64,000 bases of DNA from Verrucomicrobiaceae bacterium (GCA_016713245.1 JADJPM010000005.1:620001-684000); one strand, 5' to 3'; shown: positions 45,084 through 54,436, numbered from the stretch's first letter. Program-made: numbers and translations. The notes: generated by a model from the letters alone, not told the origin.

Positions 45084-46381
45084 GGGGTGCTGCTGCTGGA
45101 GGTGGGGGTGACGGCGGGAAAGGTGGGGGAGGGATTGTCGAGGGTGGTCCTAACGGTGTCGCCGCCGCTGCTGCTACTGCTGCTGCCGCCAGTGGGTGTG
45201 GCGATGATCTGGCGTACGTTGTTGATCTGCTCGGAGGCCTGCTGCTGCTGGCGGGTCTTTTCCATCTCAGCGGCACGCTCCGTGTCACGGGTGACGGTGG
45301 CATCGCCATCGGCGAGAGCCTGCGCATGCGCGGCCTGGGCGAGCTGCCAGCTCGATACGGGCTGCCCGCCCTGCTTCAGCCCGGCGATGCTGGCCATCTC
45401 CGGCTCGAAAACATCGAGCGTGTAGATGTAGAAAGTGGTGCCAGCGGCCACGCGGACGAAGTCGAGATCCTGACTGAGTTTTTGGGTGAGCATGCCGGAG
45501 TAGGCGGAGGCGGCCTGTGAGCCGCCACCGAGGGCGGCGTTGCGGGTGGTGTTCTGCGGGGCGAGGCCGTAGATGGTCTGAAACTGCTGCTGGTTGTTGT
45601 TCATGATGCCCTGGAGGGCCTCGGCGATGAGGATCTTCACTTCGGCATACTCGTCGTTTTTGATAACGCGGCCACGGATGCCTGCGGAGCCATCGGTGAC
45701 GGCGAAGGTGCCATCCGTGAGCTTTTCATGATCGAGCGCGATACCACTGATGCTGTATTCACGGCCATCATCCCAGATGAAGGTGAAGTTTCCTTTCACC
45801 TCGATGCGGTCACGCGTGCGGCCACCGCCTGCCTTGGCATGCACCTGAGTGCCGGCGGGCAGGACGAGCTGATGATTCCAATACACATCCTCGACGACGA
45901 GGCCGAGCACGGGCGTCTGGATGGAGGAGGAGTCCACCGTGATGACGAGGGCTGCTTTGATCAAGATGCCACGCGGGGCGAACAAACGTGGCACGCTGGG
46001 CACGAAGGGCTCTTTCGGGCTGGAATTGACATGCACGAGGGTGGGGAAGGGCGGTGCCTTCTCGGGCTTCTTGCTAGAGTTGGAGACTGGACCAGAGACG
46101 AGGCTGGGCGGCGGTGGCTTTTTCGGCGGCACGATGAAGCGCTCCACCTGATCATCACTGCCGAGCTTGGCGGTGCGCTTCTCACCGAGGTTCACGGTCT
46201 TGTCTTCGGCGACGAGCGTGGTCTTGGGAGCGGGTGCGCCGGTCTTTTCATCCTTCGGATTGGCCGTGGCATTGACGGAGGAGGGCGGCTGCTTGCTGAC
46301 GAAATAGGCGGCACCACCGATACCGACGACCACGAGCAGCAGCAACATCTGCACGGCGGGCTTTTGGAAATGCTGGAGCAT
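45080..46381 (-). CDS. virB10: VirB10/TrbI-like core-complex protein
   Basis: 433 residues. One N-terminal span (MLLLLVVVGIGGAAYFV), a proline-rich periplasmic stretch (FIVPPKKPPPPSL) and a beta-barrel domain beginning about residue 130: GILIKAALVITVDSS, LPAGTQVHAKA and, later, FVRVAAGTTFYIYTLDVF, which are the usual VirB10/TraB landmarks including the end strand. The C-terminus has an added Gln-rich helix and a Ser-rich tail beyond the barrel. VirB10 spans both membranes and relays ATPase activity to the outer pore. It is the ninth virB-type gene of the operon. Confidence 0.83.
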   Translation of the reverse strand: MLQHFQKPAVQMLLLLVVVGIGGAAYFVSKQPPSSVNATANPKDEKTGAPAPKTTLVAEDKTVNLGEKRTAKLGSDDQVERFIVPPKKPPPPSLVSGPVSNSSKKPEKAPPFPTLVHVNSSPKEPFVPSVPRLFAPRGILIKAALVITVDSSSIQTPVLGLVVEDVYWNHQLVLPAGTQVHAKAGGGRTRDRIEVKGNFTFIWDDGREYSISGIALDHEKLTDGTFAVTDGSAGIRGRVIKNDEYAEVKILIAEALQGIMNNNQQQFQTIYGLAPQNTTRNAALGGGSQAASAYSGMLTQKLSQDLDFVRVAAGTTFYIYTLDVFEPEMASIAGLKQGGQPVSSWQLAQAAHAQALADGDATVTRDTERAAEMEKTRQQQQASEQINNVRQIIATPTGGSSSSSSGGDTVRTTLDNPSPTFPAVTPTSSSSTP

Positions 46382-46402
46382 GAGGGGAAAGACGTGATGG
46401 GT

Positions 46403-47338
46403 TTATTTGCCTTCGAGAAGGGCATCACCGGCGAGCTCGGGAAGGAGCAGCGGGGCACGCCCAGGCTCAGGGAGCTCGACACGGAAGTCTTGCTGAATGG
46501 AAAGGCCCTCACGAGTGCCGCCGGGGCCGCCCTGAAGGATGATGTCGAGCGCCTGGCGCTGGCCGGGCTCGATGGTGTTGGCGCAATCGACGAGTTGGGT
46601 GTCGTAACTGCGACCGCCGACGCGGATCTTCGTGCCCATCGGCTCGAACTCGAAGGGCTTGGCACCATTGTTGGTGATCCAGCAGCGGAAGACGGTGAGG
46701 TCTTTGGCGGGATTGCGCTGGATCTCGTAAATGGTGGTGACCATGTCCTTCTGCGAGGTGGTCATCTCGAGGCCGTTGCGCTCCAGCCAGCCGTTGAAGA
46801 GGCCGGGATTGAGTGGCTGGAGAGCTTTGCGGTTTCGAGCTTTGCTGAGCATGCCGACGAGTTCTTCGGCGCTGTATTTGATGCGGTTGTCAACGACCTT
46901 GTCCGGTGAGACTTCGACGGCGGCGCTGGTCTGCGCGGGTGGTGAGACGAGGATGGCAAGGTTGGCCTCATCGGCGGCATTGAAGCGCAGGAGGTAGATG
47001 CTGCGGGTGGTGCGCACGGTGGCGTGGCATGGCTCGCCGGGCTTGATAAGGCGGACGACGAGCGTATCACCGGCCACGTTTTCATAATGGACGATGGCCA
47101 CCTTGGAGTTGGTCATCTGGTTCACCTCGCCGGGATCGGTGACGAGGCCATAGCCGGTGAGCAGGCTGATCTTTTCCGGGAAGGTGATGGTCGTGGCCAC
47201 ATTGCTGTTGATGGCGATGTCGTGGACGTGGTTCTTCGGATCGAGGCGCACCAGTTCGCGGCCGGCCTGTACCTGGGCGAAGGTTTCCCCGGCCAGGACA
47301 AACAAAAGAAGCTGAAAAAAGAGTGCGGGCTTATTCAT
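46403..47338 (-). CDS. virB9: VirB9/TrbG-like core-complex protein
   Basis: 311 residues from the ATG at 47338, with a signal peptide (ALFFQLLLFVLAGETFA). The N-terminal part reads VHDIAINSNVATTITFPE and SIYLLRFNA, as in the first domain of VirB9/TraK; the C-terminal half contains TVFRCWITNNGAKPFEFEP and a beta-sandwich like VirB9 CTD. VirB9 forms the periplasmic outer-membrane ring with VirB10 and a lipoprotein. The start overlaps the virB8-like stop by 4 bp. Sequence similarity is low, so the assignment also rests on gene order. Confidence 0.76.
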   Translation of the reverse strand: MNKPALFFQLLLFVLAGETFAQVQAGRELVRLDPKNHVHDIAINSNVATTITFPEKISLLTGYGLVTDPGEVNQMTNSKVAIVHYENVAGDTLVVRLIKPGEPCHATVRTTRSIYLLRFNAADEANLAILVSPPAQTSAAVEVSPDKVVDNRIKYSAEELVGMLSKARNRKALQPLNPGLFNGWLERNGLEMTTSQKDMVTTIYEIQRNPAKDLTVFRCWITNNGAKPFEFEPMGTKIRVGGRSYDTQLVDCANTIEPGQRQALDIILQGGPGGTREGLSIQQDFRVELPEPGRAPLLLPELAGDALLEGK

Positions 47339-47991
47339 GGCTCGGTGACGGGCTCGAGGGTCAGGCTGGCGAGTTCCTCCACTTGGGAGGGAAAGCCCCT
47401 GTTGGAGATGATGAGCAGATTTTGGTGCCATTTGACCTTCAGTTCGAAGCGGTAGAACTCCACCTTCTCCTTGCCTTGGAAGATGCTGTCGCGCCGCACA
47501 ATGCCGGTGGTGGAGGTGCCCACGCGGGTGCTTCTGGTGCCGATGATGGTGGTCTTTTCGATGGTGACCGTCTGCTTCACCTGCTGGCTCCTGAAGTAAT
47601 TCTGTTCTTTCTCCAGCTCCGTTTCGATCTGCTGCTCGGCGGGCTTGTCACGCTTTTCATTTTCCCAGTAGAGCTTTGGCAGGCGGTCTGCATACACAAG
47701 ACCTTCCGCCGTGCGGGTGAGCAGCGTCTCGGCCAGGAGATCGCCCATCTGCACATGCATGCCGTTGTTTTGCTCGTGGTTAAAGACGAGGCCCGAGGGC
47801 ACATAAAAGGCCCCCGCTGTATCCATCACCACAAAAGTCGGGAGCTTCTTGACGACCGCTGAGAGCATCATGAGGTAGGTGCCGCAGCCCGCGCCGACAA
47901 AGCAGGCCACGAGGAACCAAAAGGCCGCCGTGTGATCCCTCACGACGAGAGTATCAATGGCGCTGCGGCGTTTTTCAGGTTTGGCGGACAT
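47335..47991 (-). CDS. VirB8-like inner-membrane protein, second copy
   Basis: 218 residues. A short cytosolic N-terminus, a single span (AAFWFLVACFVGAGCGTYLMM) and a periplasmic domain with YFRSQQVKQTVTIEKTTI and a final beta sheet (VEFYRFELKVKWHQNLLI), giving the NTF2-like build of VirB8/TraE. The next upstream gene has the same size and topology, so this operon encodes two VirB8-type proteins, which could form a hetero-oligomer. Assignment rests on topology and position. Confidence 0.65.
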   Translation of the reverse strand: MSAKPEKRRSAIDTLVVRDHTAAFWFLVACFVGAGCGTYLMMLSAVVKKLPTFVVMDTAGAFYVPSGLVFNHEQNNGMHVQMGDLLAETLLTRTAEGLVYADRLPKLYWENEKRDKPAEQQIETELEKEQNYFRSQQVKQTVTIEKTTIIGTRSTRVGTSTTGIVRRDSIFQGKEKVEFYRFELKVKWHQNLLIISNRGFPSQVEELASLTLEPVTEP

Positions 47992-48006
47992 GACGAGTGA
48001 GGTTGA

Positions 48007-48630
48007 TTAGCGGGCCTCTTCGGAGCTGGAGATGGAGGAGAGGCGGTATTCGATGTTGTTGCACACGAAGGGGAAGCGCCGGCTATCACGCAGGTTCGGA
48101 TTACGCACCCACTCGAGACGAGCGGAGACGGCGAGGGACTGCGTGATGGCCTCATGGCTGGTGGGGTCCACGCTCACACGCACGATCTGCCCAGTGGCAA
48201 CGGTCTCGGCTCCGCCCGTGGGCGAGTACTCGACACTCACCGGCCCGACTTCCATGAGCTGATGAATGCGCCGTGTGGAGAAATCATAGGCCGCGTCTCG
48301 TTCATCGAGATCCACCTGCTCGCGAGCGAGATCGATGAAGAGCAGCGGGATGCGCTCTTTGTTGAGGATGCCCTTCGGCCCGCGGTTCAGGAAGGTCTCC
48401 AGCGCATGCCGCGTGTGATAATTGATCACGTCATTAAGTTCCTGCTGGTCGAGTGAGCGGTCGAGGTAGAACTCGGACTGCGCCACGGGGACGTAAAGCA
48501 TGCTGCCACGGCTGGTGTCGGCCACCTCATAGCTGTACCAGGCTGTGCCAACGAGGAAGGCGCAGGCGAGCAGGAACCAGAATAGCGCCAGTTTTTCCTT
48601 GGAGATGAAGATGTCAGTCACGCCTTTCAT
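48007..48630 (-). CDS. VirB8-like inner-membrane protein, first copy
   Basis: 207 residues. N-terminal span (KLALFWFLLACAFLVGTAWY) and periplasmic domain with YVPVAQSEFYLDRSLDQQEL and strands VGPVSVEYSP, ARLEWVRNPNLRDSRRFPF. The FWFL(L/V)AC motif at the start of the span is shared with the downstream gene, supporting a common origin. It follows virB6 with an 8-bp gap. VirB8 proteins nucleate assembly of the inner-membrane complex. Confidence 0.65.
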   Translation of the reverse strand: MKGVTDIFISKEKLALFWFLLACAFLVGTAWYSYEVADTSRGSMLYVPVAQSEFYLDRSLDQQELNDVINYHTRHALETFLNRGPKGILNKERIPLLFIDLAREQVDLDERDAAYDFSTRRIHQLMEVGPVSVEYSPTGGAETVATGQIVRVSVDPTSHEAITQSLAVSARLEWVRNPNLRDSRRFPFVCNNIEYRLSSISSSEEAR

Positions 48631-48638
48631 GGATCAGT

Positions 48639-49700
48639 TTAATCGGGGTCCTTGGATTCCGCACCGGAGGCCATACCACCGATGGAGCTACCCATGCCGG
48701 TCACCATGCCGCCAGCGCCGCTGATGGCAGAGGAGGCCGTGCTGCCAACACCGGGCACCATACCTGCCACCGCAGCACTAGCAGAGACGCCCGCGCCTAC
48801 ACCGGCCATGGCCGAATTCACCGCCTGACCTGCAAAGGCGAGGCCAATCTGTGTGCCTTTGACGACCGCCGCATGAATGATCTTGGGCGCACCGAAGATG
48901 ACAAACATGATCCAGGTGGCCACGGCAATGACGAGACAGAAGATGGCGATGGTTTCGATGACCACCCCCCAGGCAGGATTCAGCAGCAGCGTGGCGGTGA
49001 GGAGGAGGATGATGTCAATACCCTTCTGCAGTAAGAAGTCAGCCAAGAGCAGGCCGATGCCCCAGCCCAGCGGCCACATGCAGATGGCAAGGAGTCCGGT
49101 GAAGTAGGTCACTGCGACGGAGCGTTTTTCCTCGAAGAGGAAAAAGCCAAAGAAGATCGGCGAGGCCGCAGCTCCGATGTAGAGCGCCATGATCTGCACC
49201 TGATAGGCGAAGAAGAAGATGAAGTAGCAAAGCAGCCCGATGATGATCATGCAGAAAGCCGCGATGATGTTCGCGATGTAATCAATGATGGCGAGTGGAT
49301 CGACGATGAGCCCCATGAGGCCGCTCGCATCCGTGTCGATATCGAGATCTTCGAAGCTTTTGCCGAAATTCTCCATCAGGCCGAGCGGATCGACCTCAAG
49401 GACTTCGAGCAGATCATCGCTAAGCGCCACCCGCACTTCCTCAATGAGCCACTCCGGGAAAAACGGCATGATCACGCCTACGAGGCCGGTATAAAGAATG
49501 GTGGAGAACGCCCCATCGAAGCTGCCGCCCATGATGCCTTTGTAAGCCGTGAGCAGCAGCCCCAAGAAGGCGAAGGTGAAGGTGAAAAGCTGGAGATTAT
49601 CGAAGATGATCGAGCAGGTCTCCTGTAGGTCCGAGTAGAAGTCATCCATGAGACCAAAGGCATCCGCGAAGCTGGCGAGCATGGGACGAGGGAGGTTCAT
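48639..49700 (-). CDS. virB6: VirB6/TrbL-like polytopic membrane protein
   Basis: 353 residues with six to seven spans, among them LQLFTFTFAFLGLLLTAY, IANIIAAFCMIIIGLLCYF, LLAICMWPLGWGIGLLL and VIETIAIFCLVIAVATW. The pattern, with the conserved Trp in the central WPLGWGIG helix and a Gly/Ala-rich C-terminal tail (GVGAGVSASAAVAG), is that of VirB6/TrbL channel proteins. It starts 29 bp after the virB5-like gene. It forms the inner-membrane channel of the secretion machine. Confidence 0.82.
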   Translation of the reverse strand: MNLPRPMLASFADAFGLMDDFYSDLQETCSIIFDNLQLFTFTFAFLGLLLTAYKGIMGGSFDGAFSTILYTGLVGVIMPFFPEWLIEEVRVALSDDLLEVLEVDPLGLMENFGKSFEDLDIDTDASGLMGLIVDPLAIIDYIANIIAAFCMIIIGLLCYFIFFFAYQVQIMALYIGAAASPIFFGFFLFEEKRSVAVTYFTGLLAICMWPLGWGIGLLLADFLLQKGIDIILLLTATLLLNPAWGVVIETIAIFCLVIAVATWIMFVIFGAPKIIHAAVVKGTQIGLAFAGQAVNSAMAGVGAGVSASAAVAGMVPGVGSTASSAISGAGGMVTGMGSSIGGMASGAESKDPD

Positions 49701-49729
49701 GGTAGTTGAAAGGGTGAAAGCGATTTCAG

Positions 49730-50749
49730 TTACTTTTTCGATCCCCAGCTCAAACTACTGAAGGGCTTCACGGCGGTGCCGGTGCCTGATGCGCCAGTGC
49801 CAGTGCCTGTGCCAGTTGTACCGGTGCCGGAACTGGCAGCGGCCTTCGCTTTATCGACATTGTGTTTGCGTTCGAGGGTGCGGGCTTCGGACTTCGCACG
49901 GGCTTCGATTTGGGCTTGTAGCTTCAGCTTCTCTTGCAGCACCTCGTAGTCCTGCTTGCTCTTGGTCATTTCGGCCCGTGCGCTGGCGATCTGGGCTTCG
50001 ATGGTGTTGAGAGCGGCCTGGAGCTTGATGGCGCTAGCCACGTCGGTAGCGGCGCTGAGCTGGTCGAGCAGGGCTGGGCGCTGCTCCTCCAGTTTGGTGA
50101 TGCGCTCGTCGGCCTGCTGGGATTTTTCGGCGAGACTGGTCAGATCCCCCATGAGTGCTCCTTGCAGCTTGTAGTGCGCGGGATCGCGATCGAGCGTCAC
50201 CATCACATCGGTGCCTTGTTTTTTGCTCTCCGCCTTGTCCTTAAAGGTCACGGTGGGATTCACTGCGGTGACGAGACCGTAGGCATTATCGCCAAAGGCC
50301 TCGCTACCGGTGGTGGCACGCAGCCTTGCCTCACGATCCACGCCATTGGCTGCTGCCTGAGCGGAGAGAGCCATGTCCTCCTTAATGAGGTCTAAGACCT
50401 CGCGCGTAACTGTAGAGGGATCACCCATGCGCTTGAGTAGTTCGTTGAGCGTTTTCGTCTGCTCCGTCGCCTGATCGACCTGCTGCTGGAGCAGACTCAT
50501 GATGCTCCGCGTATTTTGGATGACTTCGGCATCCATCACCGCCTGCACGGGCGACTGCGCCAGGGCCGCGGGCATGCCTGCGAGCATCAAAAGGATGGTG
50601 AGCCGCTTGCAAAACCCGGCTCGAACATTCTCCGCGCCCTCTGCTCCTTTGCCCCTCTGCGGCCAATCGAGGGTCTGAAAGCCTTCGTTATTGCCGCAGA
50701 GGGGCAAAAAGGCGGAGGGCGCAAAGGTTTTAGTTGGACGATTTTTCAT
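49730..50749 (-). CDS. VirB5/TrbJ-like periplasmic protein with repeat inserted in its 5' end
   Basis: 339 residues if the ATG at 50749 is used. The hydrophobic signal core (RLTILLMLAGMPAALAQ) begins only near residue 49; the preceding stretch is encoded by an inverted repeat (50634-50723), so the repeat seems to have inserted in frame between start codon and signal peptide, or the true start is one of the later codons (TTG/ATG near 50591). The mature protein is helical (IMSLLQQQVDQATEQTKTL, a long coiled coil at 225-300) and ends in a GTGTGTG-type repeat. Position between a lipoprotein and virB6 plus the helical build suggests the VirB5/TrbJ role (pilus tip or periplasmic assembly). Confidence 0.68.
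   Translation of the reverse strand: MKNRPTKTFAPSAFLPLCGNNEGFQTLDWPQRGKGAEGAENVRAGFCKRLTILLMLAGMPAALAQSPVQAVMDAEVIQNTRSIMSLLQQQVDQATEQTKTLNELLKRMGDPSTVTREVLDLIKEDMALSAQAAANGVDREARLRATTGSEAFGDNAYGLVTAVNPTVTFKDKAESKKQGTDVMVTLDRDPAHYKLQGALMGDLTSLAEKSQQADERITKLEEQRPALLDQLSAATDVASAIKLQAALNTIEAQIASARAEMTKSKQDYEVLQEKLKLQAQIEARAKSEARTLERKHNVDKAKAAASSGTGTTGTGTGTGASGTGTAVKPFSSLSWGSKK
50634..50723. repeat. MITE-like inverted repeat overlapping the virB5-like 5' end
   Basis: Left arm 50634-50663 and right arm 50694-50723 are reverse complements at 26 of 30 positions, with the inner 16 (TTTGCCCCTCTGCGGC) perfect, around a 30-nt loop. The GCGCCCTCTGC/CTCTGCGGC wording resembles intergenic repeats common in environmental bacteria. 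Confidence 0.8.
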
Positions 50750-50767
50750 AGTATGGCCGGGTTAAAA

Positions 50768-51280
50768 TTACTCGACGACTTCGATGACGACCTTCCGCGG
50801 CTCGACGAGCACGCCATCCGTGGTGACGTGCTCCGGCACGGGAACCTCGTAATAGCGGCGTTGCACAGCACTGTCCGAATTGGGCCGCTCGGCGTCTCGT
50901 TTGACCCAGTAGAGGTCCTTGATCGCATCACTGCGGCCTTTGTTGTAGCCGTCCAGATAGCGTTCCCTCACCTCTTTCTTCGCCATCGCATCGGTGATGG
51001 CACCAGCGGCATAACCAGCCACTGCGCCAGTAACGAGGCCCTGGTTGTCTTCGAGAAAACCGCCGCCGCTGCCACTGCTGCTGCCGGTAGTGCCGCTGCT
51101 GCTCCCGCTGGAATTGGAACCGCTGCTGTTGTTATTGCTCAGGAGATTGTCTCCCAGAATGGTGCCGAGCAGGCCGCCGACTCCGGCACCGATGAGGCCG
51201 CGGCTCATGCCACCGCCGGAGCTTGTGCAGGATACTAGGGCGAGACTGGAGGCAAGGATGAGGATGAGGTGTGTTTTCAT
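50768..51280 (-). CDS. Lipoprotein with glycine zipper and Ser/Gly linker
   Basis: 170 residues; lipobox LVSC (Cys18). A glycine-zipper segment (GLIGAGVGGLLGTILG), a Ser/Gly/Asn-rich linker, a second small zipper (GLVTGAVAGYAAGAI) and a charged C-terminal domain (RERYLDGYNKGRSDAIKDLYWVK, split here from its ending EVPVPEHV). It overlaps virB4 by 4 bp. Outer-membrane lipoproteins of this build occur in several type IV systems; exact role unknown. Confidence 0.75.
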   Translation of the reverse strand: MKTHLILILASSLALVSCTSSGGGMSRGLIGAGVGGLLGTILGDNLLSNNNSSGSNSSGSSSGTTGSSSGSGGGFLEDNQGLVTGAVAGYAAGAITDAMAKKEVRERYLDGYNKGRSDAIKDLYWVKRDAERPNSDSAVQRRYYEVPVPEHVTTDGVLVEPRKVVIEVVE

Positions 51281-53976
51281 TTCTTCGACTTGGCTTGGCT
51301 GCTGATCATCTTGAAGGCGTCTCCGCCGTAATTTTTGAGTTCTTCGTTCTGACGCTCAAAGGCTTCTCCAGAGGTGGCGGATGCCAGAATCATCTCCTTC
51401 GAGGCCATATGCCTACCGATGGCGATGCGCGGCCTTCCGGTGGCCTCATGGTAATAAACAAAGGAGCCATAAGGATCGCTCTTCATCTCCGAGGGATCGG
51501 GGAAGGCGGTGACCTGCTTTTTGGTGATGGAGGGGATGCGGAAGCCCTCGCTCATGCTTTCCACGTCCCGCTGATCAGGCTGCTTGAGCATGAACATAAT
51601 GCGTGAGTTGCCGACGACAGAGGAGCGCACCGGGTGATCTTTGATGCGCTGGAACTGCTGAATGATGGAGAAGACCCAGCAGGAGTATTTACGCATGCGC
51701 TCGTAGTACTCGCGGGTGATGCGATCTCCATCCGGCATGGCGAGGAAGGCGGAAAGCTCCTCCAGGATGACGCGCTTCCGCGTGGAGCGGGGGCGGCGCA
51801 TGATCTCTTTGCGCAGGTCATTGGTGATGAGAAAGGCGGCCACGGTACGCAGCTCCTTGGCGCTCTCCGGGATGTAGCTGAGCTCGAAATGCACCACCTT
51901 GCCACTAAGATCGACGTTGTTCACGCCATCGAGGATGGCTCCGTAGCGTCCGTTGCGGCTCCAGGGCTCCAATAGCATGCGCAGGAGGCCCAGATCCTCG
52001 TGAGCGCGGCGCTGACGGCTTTCGAGATTGAGCAATTCCACGAACTGACTGTGCGTGGGCATGTCCTCAGCCTTCATCAGCGTGTAGGCCATGCTCATAA
52101 CATCCCACTGGTTGCCTGGATTGTTCAAAAAGTCCTCCAGCAACGCAGGATCCACCTTCAGTCGGTTGAGTTCATTCGCAGTAGGATCGCCGTCCATCAT
52201 CGCGGCGCTGAAATCCATCCACGCATCAGCCAGCACAGTGCCTTGTGGCATTTTTTTCTGCCGCCAAGCATCCGCTACGGCCACACGCCGTGCCGCTTCC
52301 GCTCGCTCCTGAGGATGATGGCCCGCCCAGGTCTCGAACTGGTCGATGTAGAGACGTTCAATCTGTTTCGCGAGCAACGCCTGGCGGATGCGGTCCTTAT
52401 CCACATCCGGTGGCGGGCCGGCCATGAGATGCGCGATGGCAGTGGCTCCGCCGAGTTGGTCGGAACTCAAAGGTAGCCCGCGGGTATCGAAGTAGTTGAA
52501 GGTGAGGTTTCCATTCGGCTGCACGATGATCGGCGTGCAACCGTAGAGGCGCGTAAAGAGATTGTACGACAAACCTTCCTCCACAATGGCGGTGAAGTCG
52601 TAGTAAGGCGCAGTTTGCGTGAGGAGATCAATGGTGAAGACGGATTTCCCTGCCCCGGAGGCTCCGAACATGATGCCATGCTCGGGCCGCATCGCGCCTT
52701 CTTTGCCCACGAAGGTCGTGCAACCGACAAGAGCACCACGCGGGCCATCGTAAATGGCCTCCGCCTCATCGAGATCACCGGTGGGTGTGCTGGAGATGGG
52801 CAGCATGTCCGCGAGGTTCACATCCTCGACGTAGAGCTTGAAGTCGTTGTAATTGGCCCAGGACCAGCCGGGCATGCAGAGCTGCCAGTAATTGCGCACG
52901 CTGGTGGGCAGCGTGGGTTCGTAGGATTGGGCACCACCGAGCTTGAGAATGGAATTACGGATGGCGGAGAGCTTGCTGGAGCAGGCGTCAGGATCTTTGT
53001 CCCAAACACGCACGACGAGATGCATGCGGTAAGGGACGACTTCGTTCGTGCTGAGGCGGCGGATGCGGGTCCGCAGCTTCAGCAGCGTGGCTTCCAGCGA
53101 GGGAGTGATCTTGCCACGCTCTAGACGTGCCACCTTACCCTCCGTGGCAATGCGGTCCTTCTCCACATCACCCGCTTCAATGTTGCAGACGATCTGGTAA
53201 TCGAGGATGTCGAGCTGGGTGAGCGTGCGCATCATGCCGATGTATGTGAACTTCGGAAGGGACTTCACCACGCAGATGCCCTGGTAAAAGCCATCCATCT
53301 TGAAGGTGGATGTCCCCATGCGCAACGGTGCGGCATCACTGTTGAAGCACATCTCACAAACCGTTTTGCTGGGATCGTATATCTCGTCGAGATTGAGCGC
53401 CTCGTTCTCAAAGGCGCTGGGGTTGAAGTAGCGGTAAAACGCCTCGAAGTGATCCATGTCCGTCATGGGCATGACGCGGCCTCCGAGGCTGCCGAACTGC
53501 TGGCGCAGTGCCTCTTCGAGTTCGCTTTGCTCGCGTTTCGCAGCCTGGAGCAGCTCCTCGTAGTATTGGCGGCCTCCGCCCATCACCTTGCCCTGGATTT
53601 TGGAGGTGAAATAGAACTGTAGATGCTCGCGGCGCAGCTTGTGCTCGCGGATTTTCTTGTCGTACCGTTCGTATCGCTCCTGCCGCTGGCGGGTGGACCA
53701 GCGATCCTGTGGCAGCATCTCCGTCTTGTGTTTGTAGGCCTCGATCTCCTTGCGGTAATCACTGTCCACGCTCCAGGCCACTTGGAGGCGTAGTTCTGGC
53801 TGCACCATGCGCAGTAGCACGCGCAGGTTATCCTCCAAGGACATGAGCCAGGAGGCATCTGTATTCTCCGTGTCCGGCATCTCGACATTATACCCCTTGC
53901 CGATGGCCCCACCGCGCTGGAGGCCGCGGTAGATAATGAGATCCTCATCGAGGTAGGTATTGATGAATTTGGCCAT
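51277..53976 (-). CDS. virB4: VirB4/TraC-like secretion ATPase
   Basis: 899 residues, typical length. The C-terminal ATPase has Walker A GASGAGKS near 436-443, Walker B VILEELSAFLAMPDG near 735, and the downstream SIIQQFQRIKDH segment with the catalytic Gln of the VirB4 family. The N-terminal 400 residues form the membrane-proximal domain with LSAIRNSILKLG. VirB4 powers substrate transfer and pilus assembly on the inner membrane. It follows the virB3-like gene with a 9-bp gap. Confidence 0.9.
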   Translation of the reverse strand: MAKFINTYLDEDLIIYRGLQRGGAIGKGYNVEMPDTENTDASWLMSLEDNLRVLLRMVQPELRLQVAWSVDSDYRKEIEAYKHKTEMLPQDRWSTRQRQERYERYDKKIREHKLRREHLQFYFTSKIQGKVMGGGRQYYEELLQAAKREQSELEEALRQQFGSLGGRVMPMTDMDHFEAFYRYFNPSAFENEALNLDEIYDPSKTVCEMCFNSDAAPLRMGTSTFKMDGFYQGICVVKSLPKFTYIGMMRTLTQLDILDYQIVCNIEAGDVEKDRIATEGKVARLERGKITPSLEATLLKLRTRIRRLSTNEVVPYRMHLVVRVWDKDPDACSSKLSAIRNSILKLGGAQSYEPTLPTSVRNYWQLCMPGWSWANYNDFKLYVEDVNLADMLPISSTPTGDLDEAEAIYDGPRGALVGCTTFVGKEGAMRPEHGIMFGASGAGKSVFTIDLLTQTAPYYDFTAIVEEGLSYNLFTRLYGCTPIIVQPNGNLTFNYFDTRGLPLSSDQLGGATAIAHLMAGPPPDVDKDRIRQALLAKQIERLYIDQFETWAGHHPQERAEAARRVAVADAWRQKKMPQGTVLADAWMDFSAAMMDGDPTANELNRLKVDPALLEDFLNNPGNQWDVMSMAYTLMKAEDMPTHSQFVELLNLESRQRRAHEDLGLLRMLLEPWSRNGRYGAILDGVNNVDLSGKVVHFELSYIPESAKELRTVAAFLITNDLRKEIMRRPRSTRKRVILEELSAFLAMPDGDRITREYYERMRKYSCWVFSIIQQFQRIKDHPVRSSVVGNSRIMFMLKQPDQRDVESMSEGFRIPSITKKQVTAFPDPSEMKSDPYGSFVYYHEATGRPRIAIGRHMASKEMILASATSGEAFERQNEELKNYGGDAFKMISSQAKSKK

Positions 53977-53985
53977 CGAAGCGTG

Positions 53986-54357
53986 TTAGACGGGAGGATC
54001 TTTGGTGGGATCATCCACCCAGGGGAGGGTAATGGGTTCCACCTTCGAAGGAGAAAAGTAAGGAGTGCCGGAGAGCTTGATGACCAGCCACTCAAAGAGC
54101 TCGACGTCGTAGGAGGGCGGCTTGCCCTGTTTCAAGCCAAAACAGTAGAGTGAGACGAGCACCAGCGGGATGGAGGCAAAAAGCATGGCCAGCGGAATGC
54201 TGGCATCCGGTTTATTGGCCAGCCCTTGGAAGATCATGAGGGCCAGACCGAAGGCCAGCATGAACCAGAGCGCGTTCGTGCCTTCGAATCCCGCGATCCC
54301 CTGCTGGGTCTCACGGCCTTCGTTGGTCTCATGCAGCCTGATGCCTTGGTGATCCAT
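53986..54357 (-). CDS. virB3: VirB3-like membrane protein
   Basis: 123 residues with two spans (ALWFMLAFGLALMIFQGLA and IPLAMLFASIPLVLVSLYCF) and a C-terminal cytosolic tail with DVELFEWLVIKL. The size, hairpin topology and placement between virB2- and virB4-like genes identify it as VirB3/TrbD-type. The N-terminal 30 residues are an extension not seen in classical VirB3. Confidence 0.72.
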   Translation of the reverse strand: MDHQGIRLHETNEGRETQQGIAGFEGTNALWFMLAFGLALMIFQGLANKPDASIPLAMLFASIPLVLVSLYCFGLKQGKPPSYDVELFEWLVIKLSGTPYFSPSKVEPITLPWVDDPTKDPPV

Positions 54358-54436
54358 AATCTGCGCAGGATGCTCCCGGCGGACCCGTCATGGGTCCACC
54401 GGGACGCTGGTGAGCCGAAAGGGCGGACTTAGAGCC

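Noticed and set aside
45728..46909. 393-codon plus-strand frame over virB10/virB9
   Set aside because: Shadow across two overlapping operon genes with no start context.
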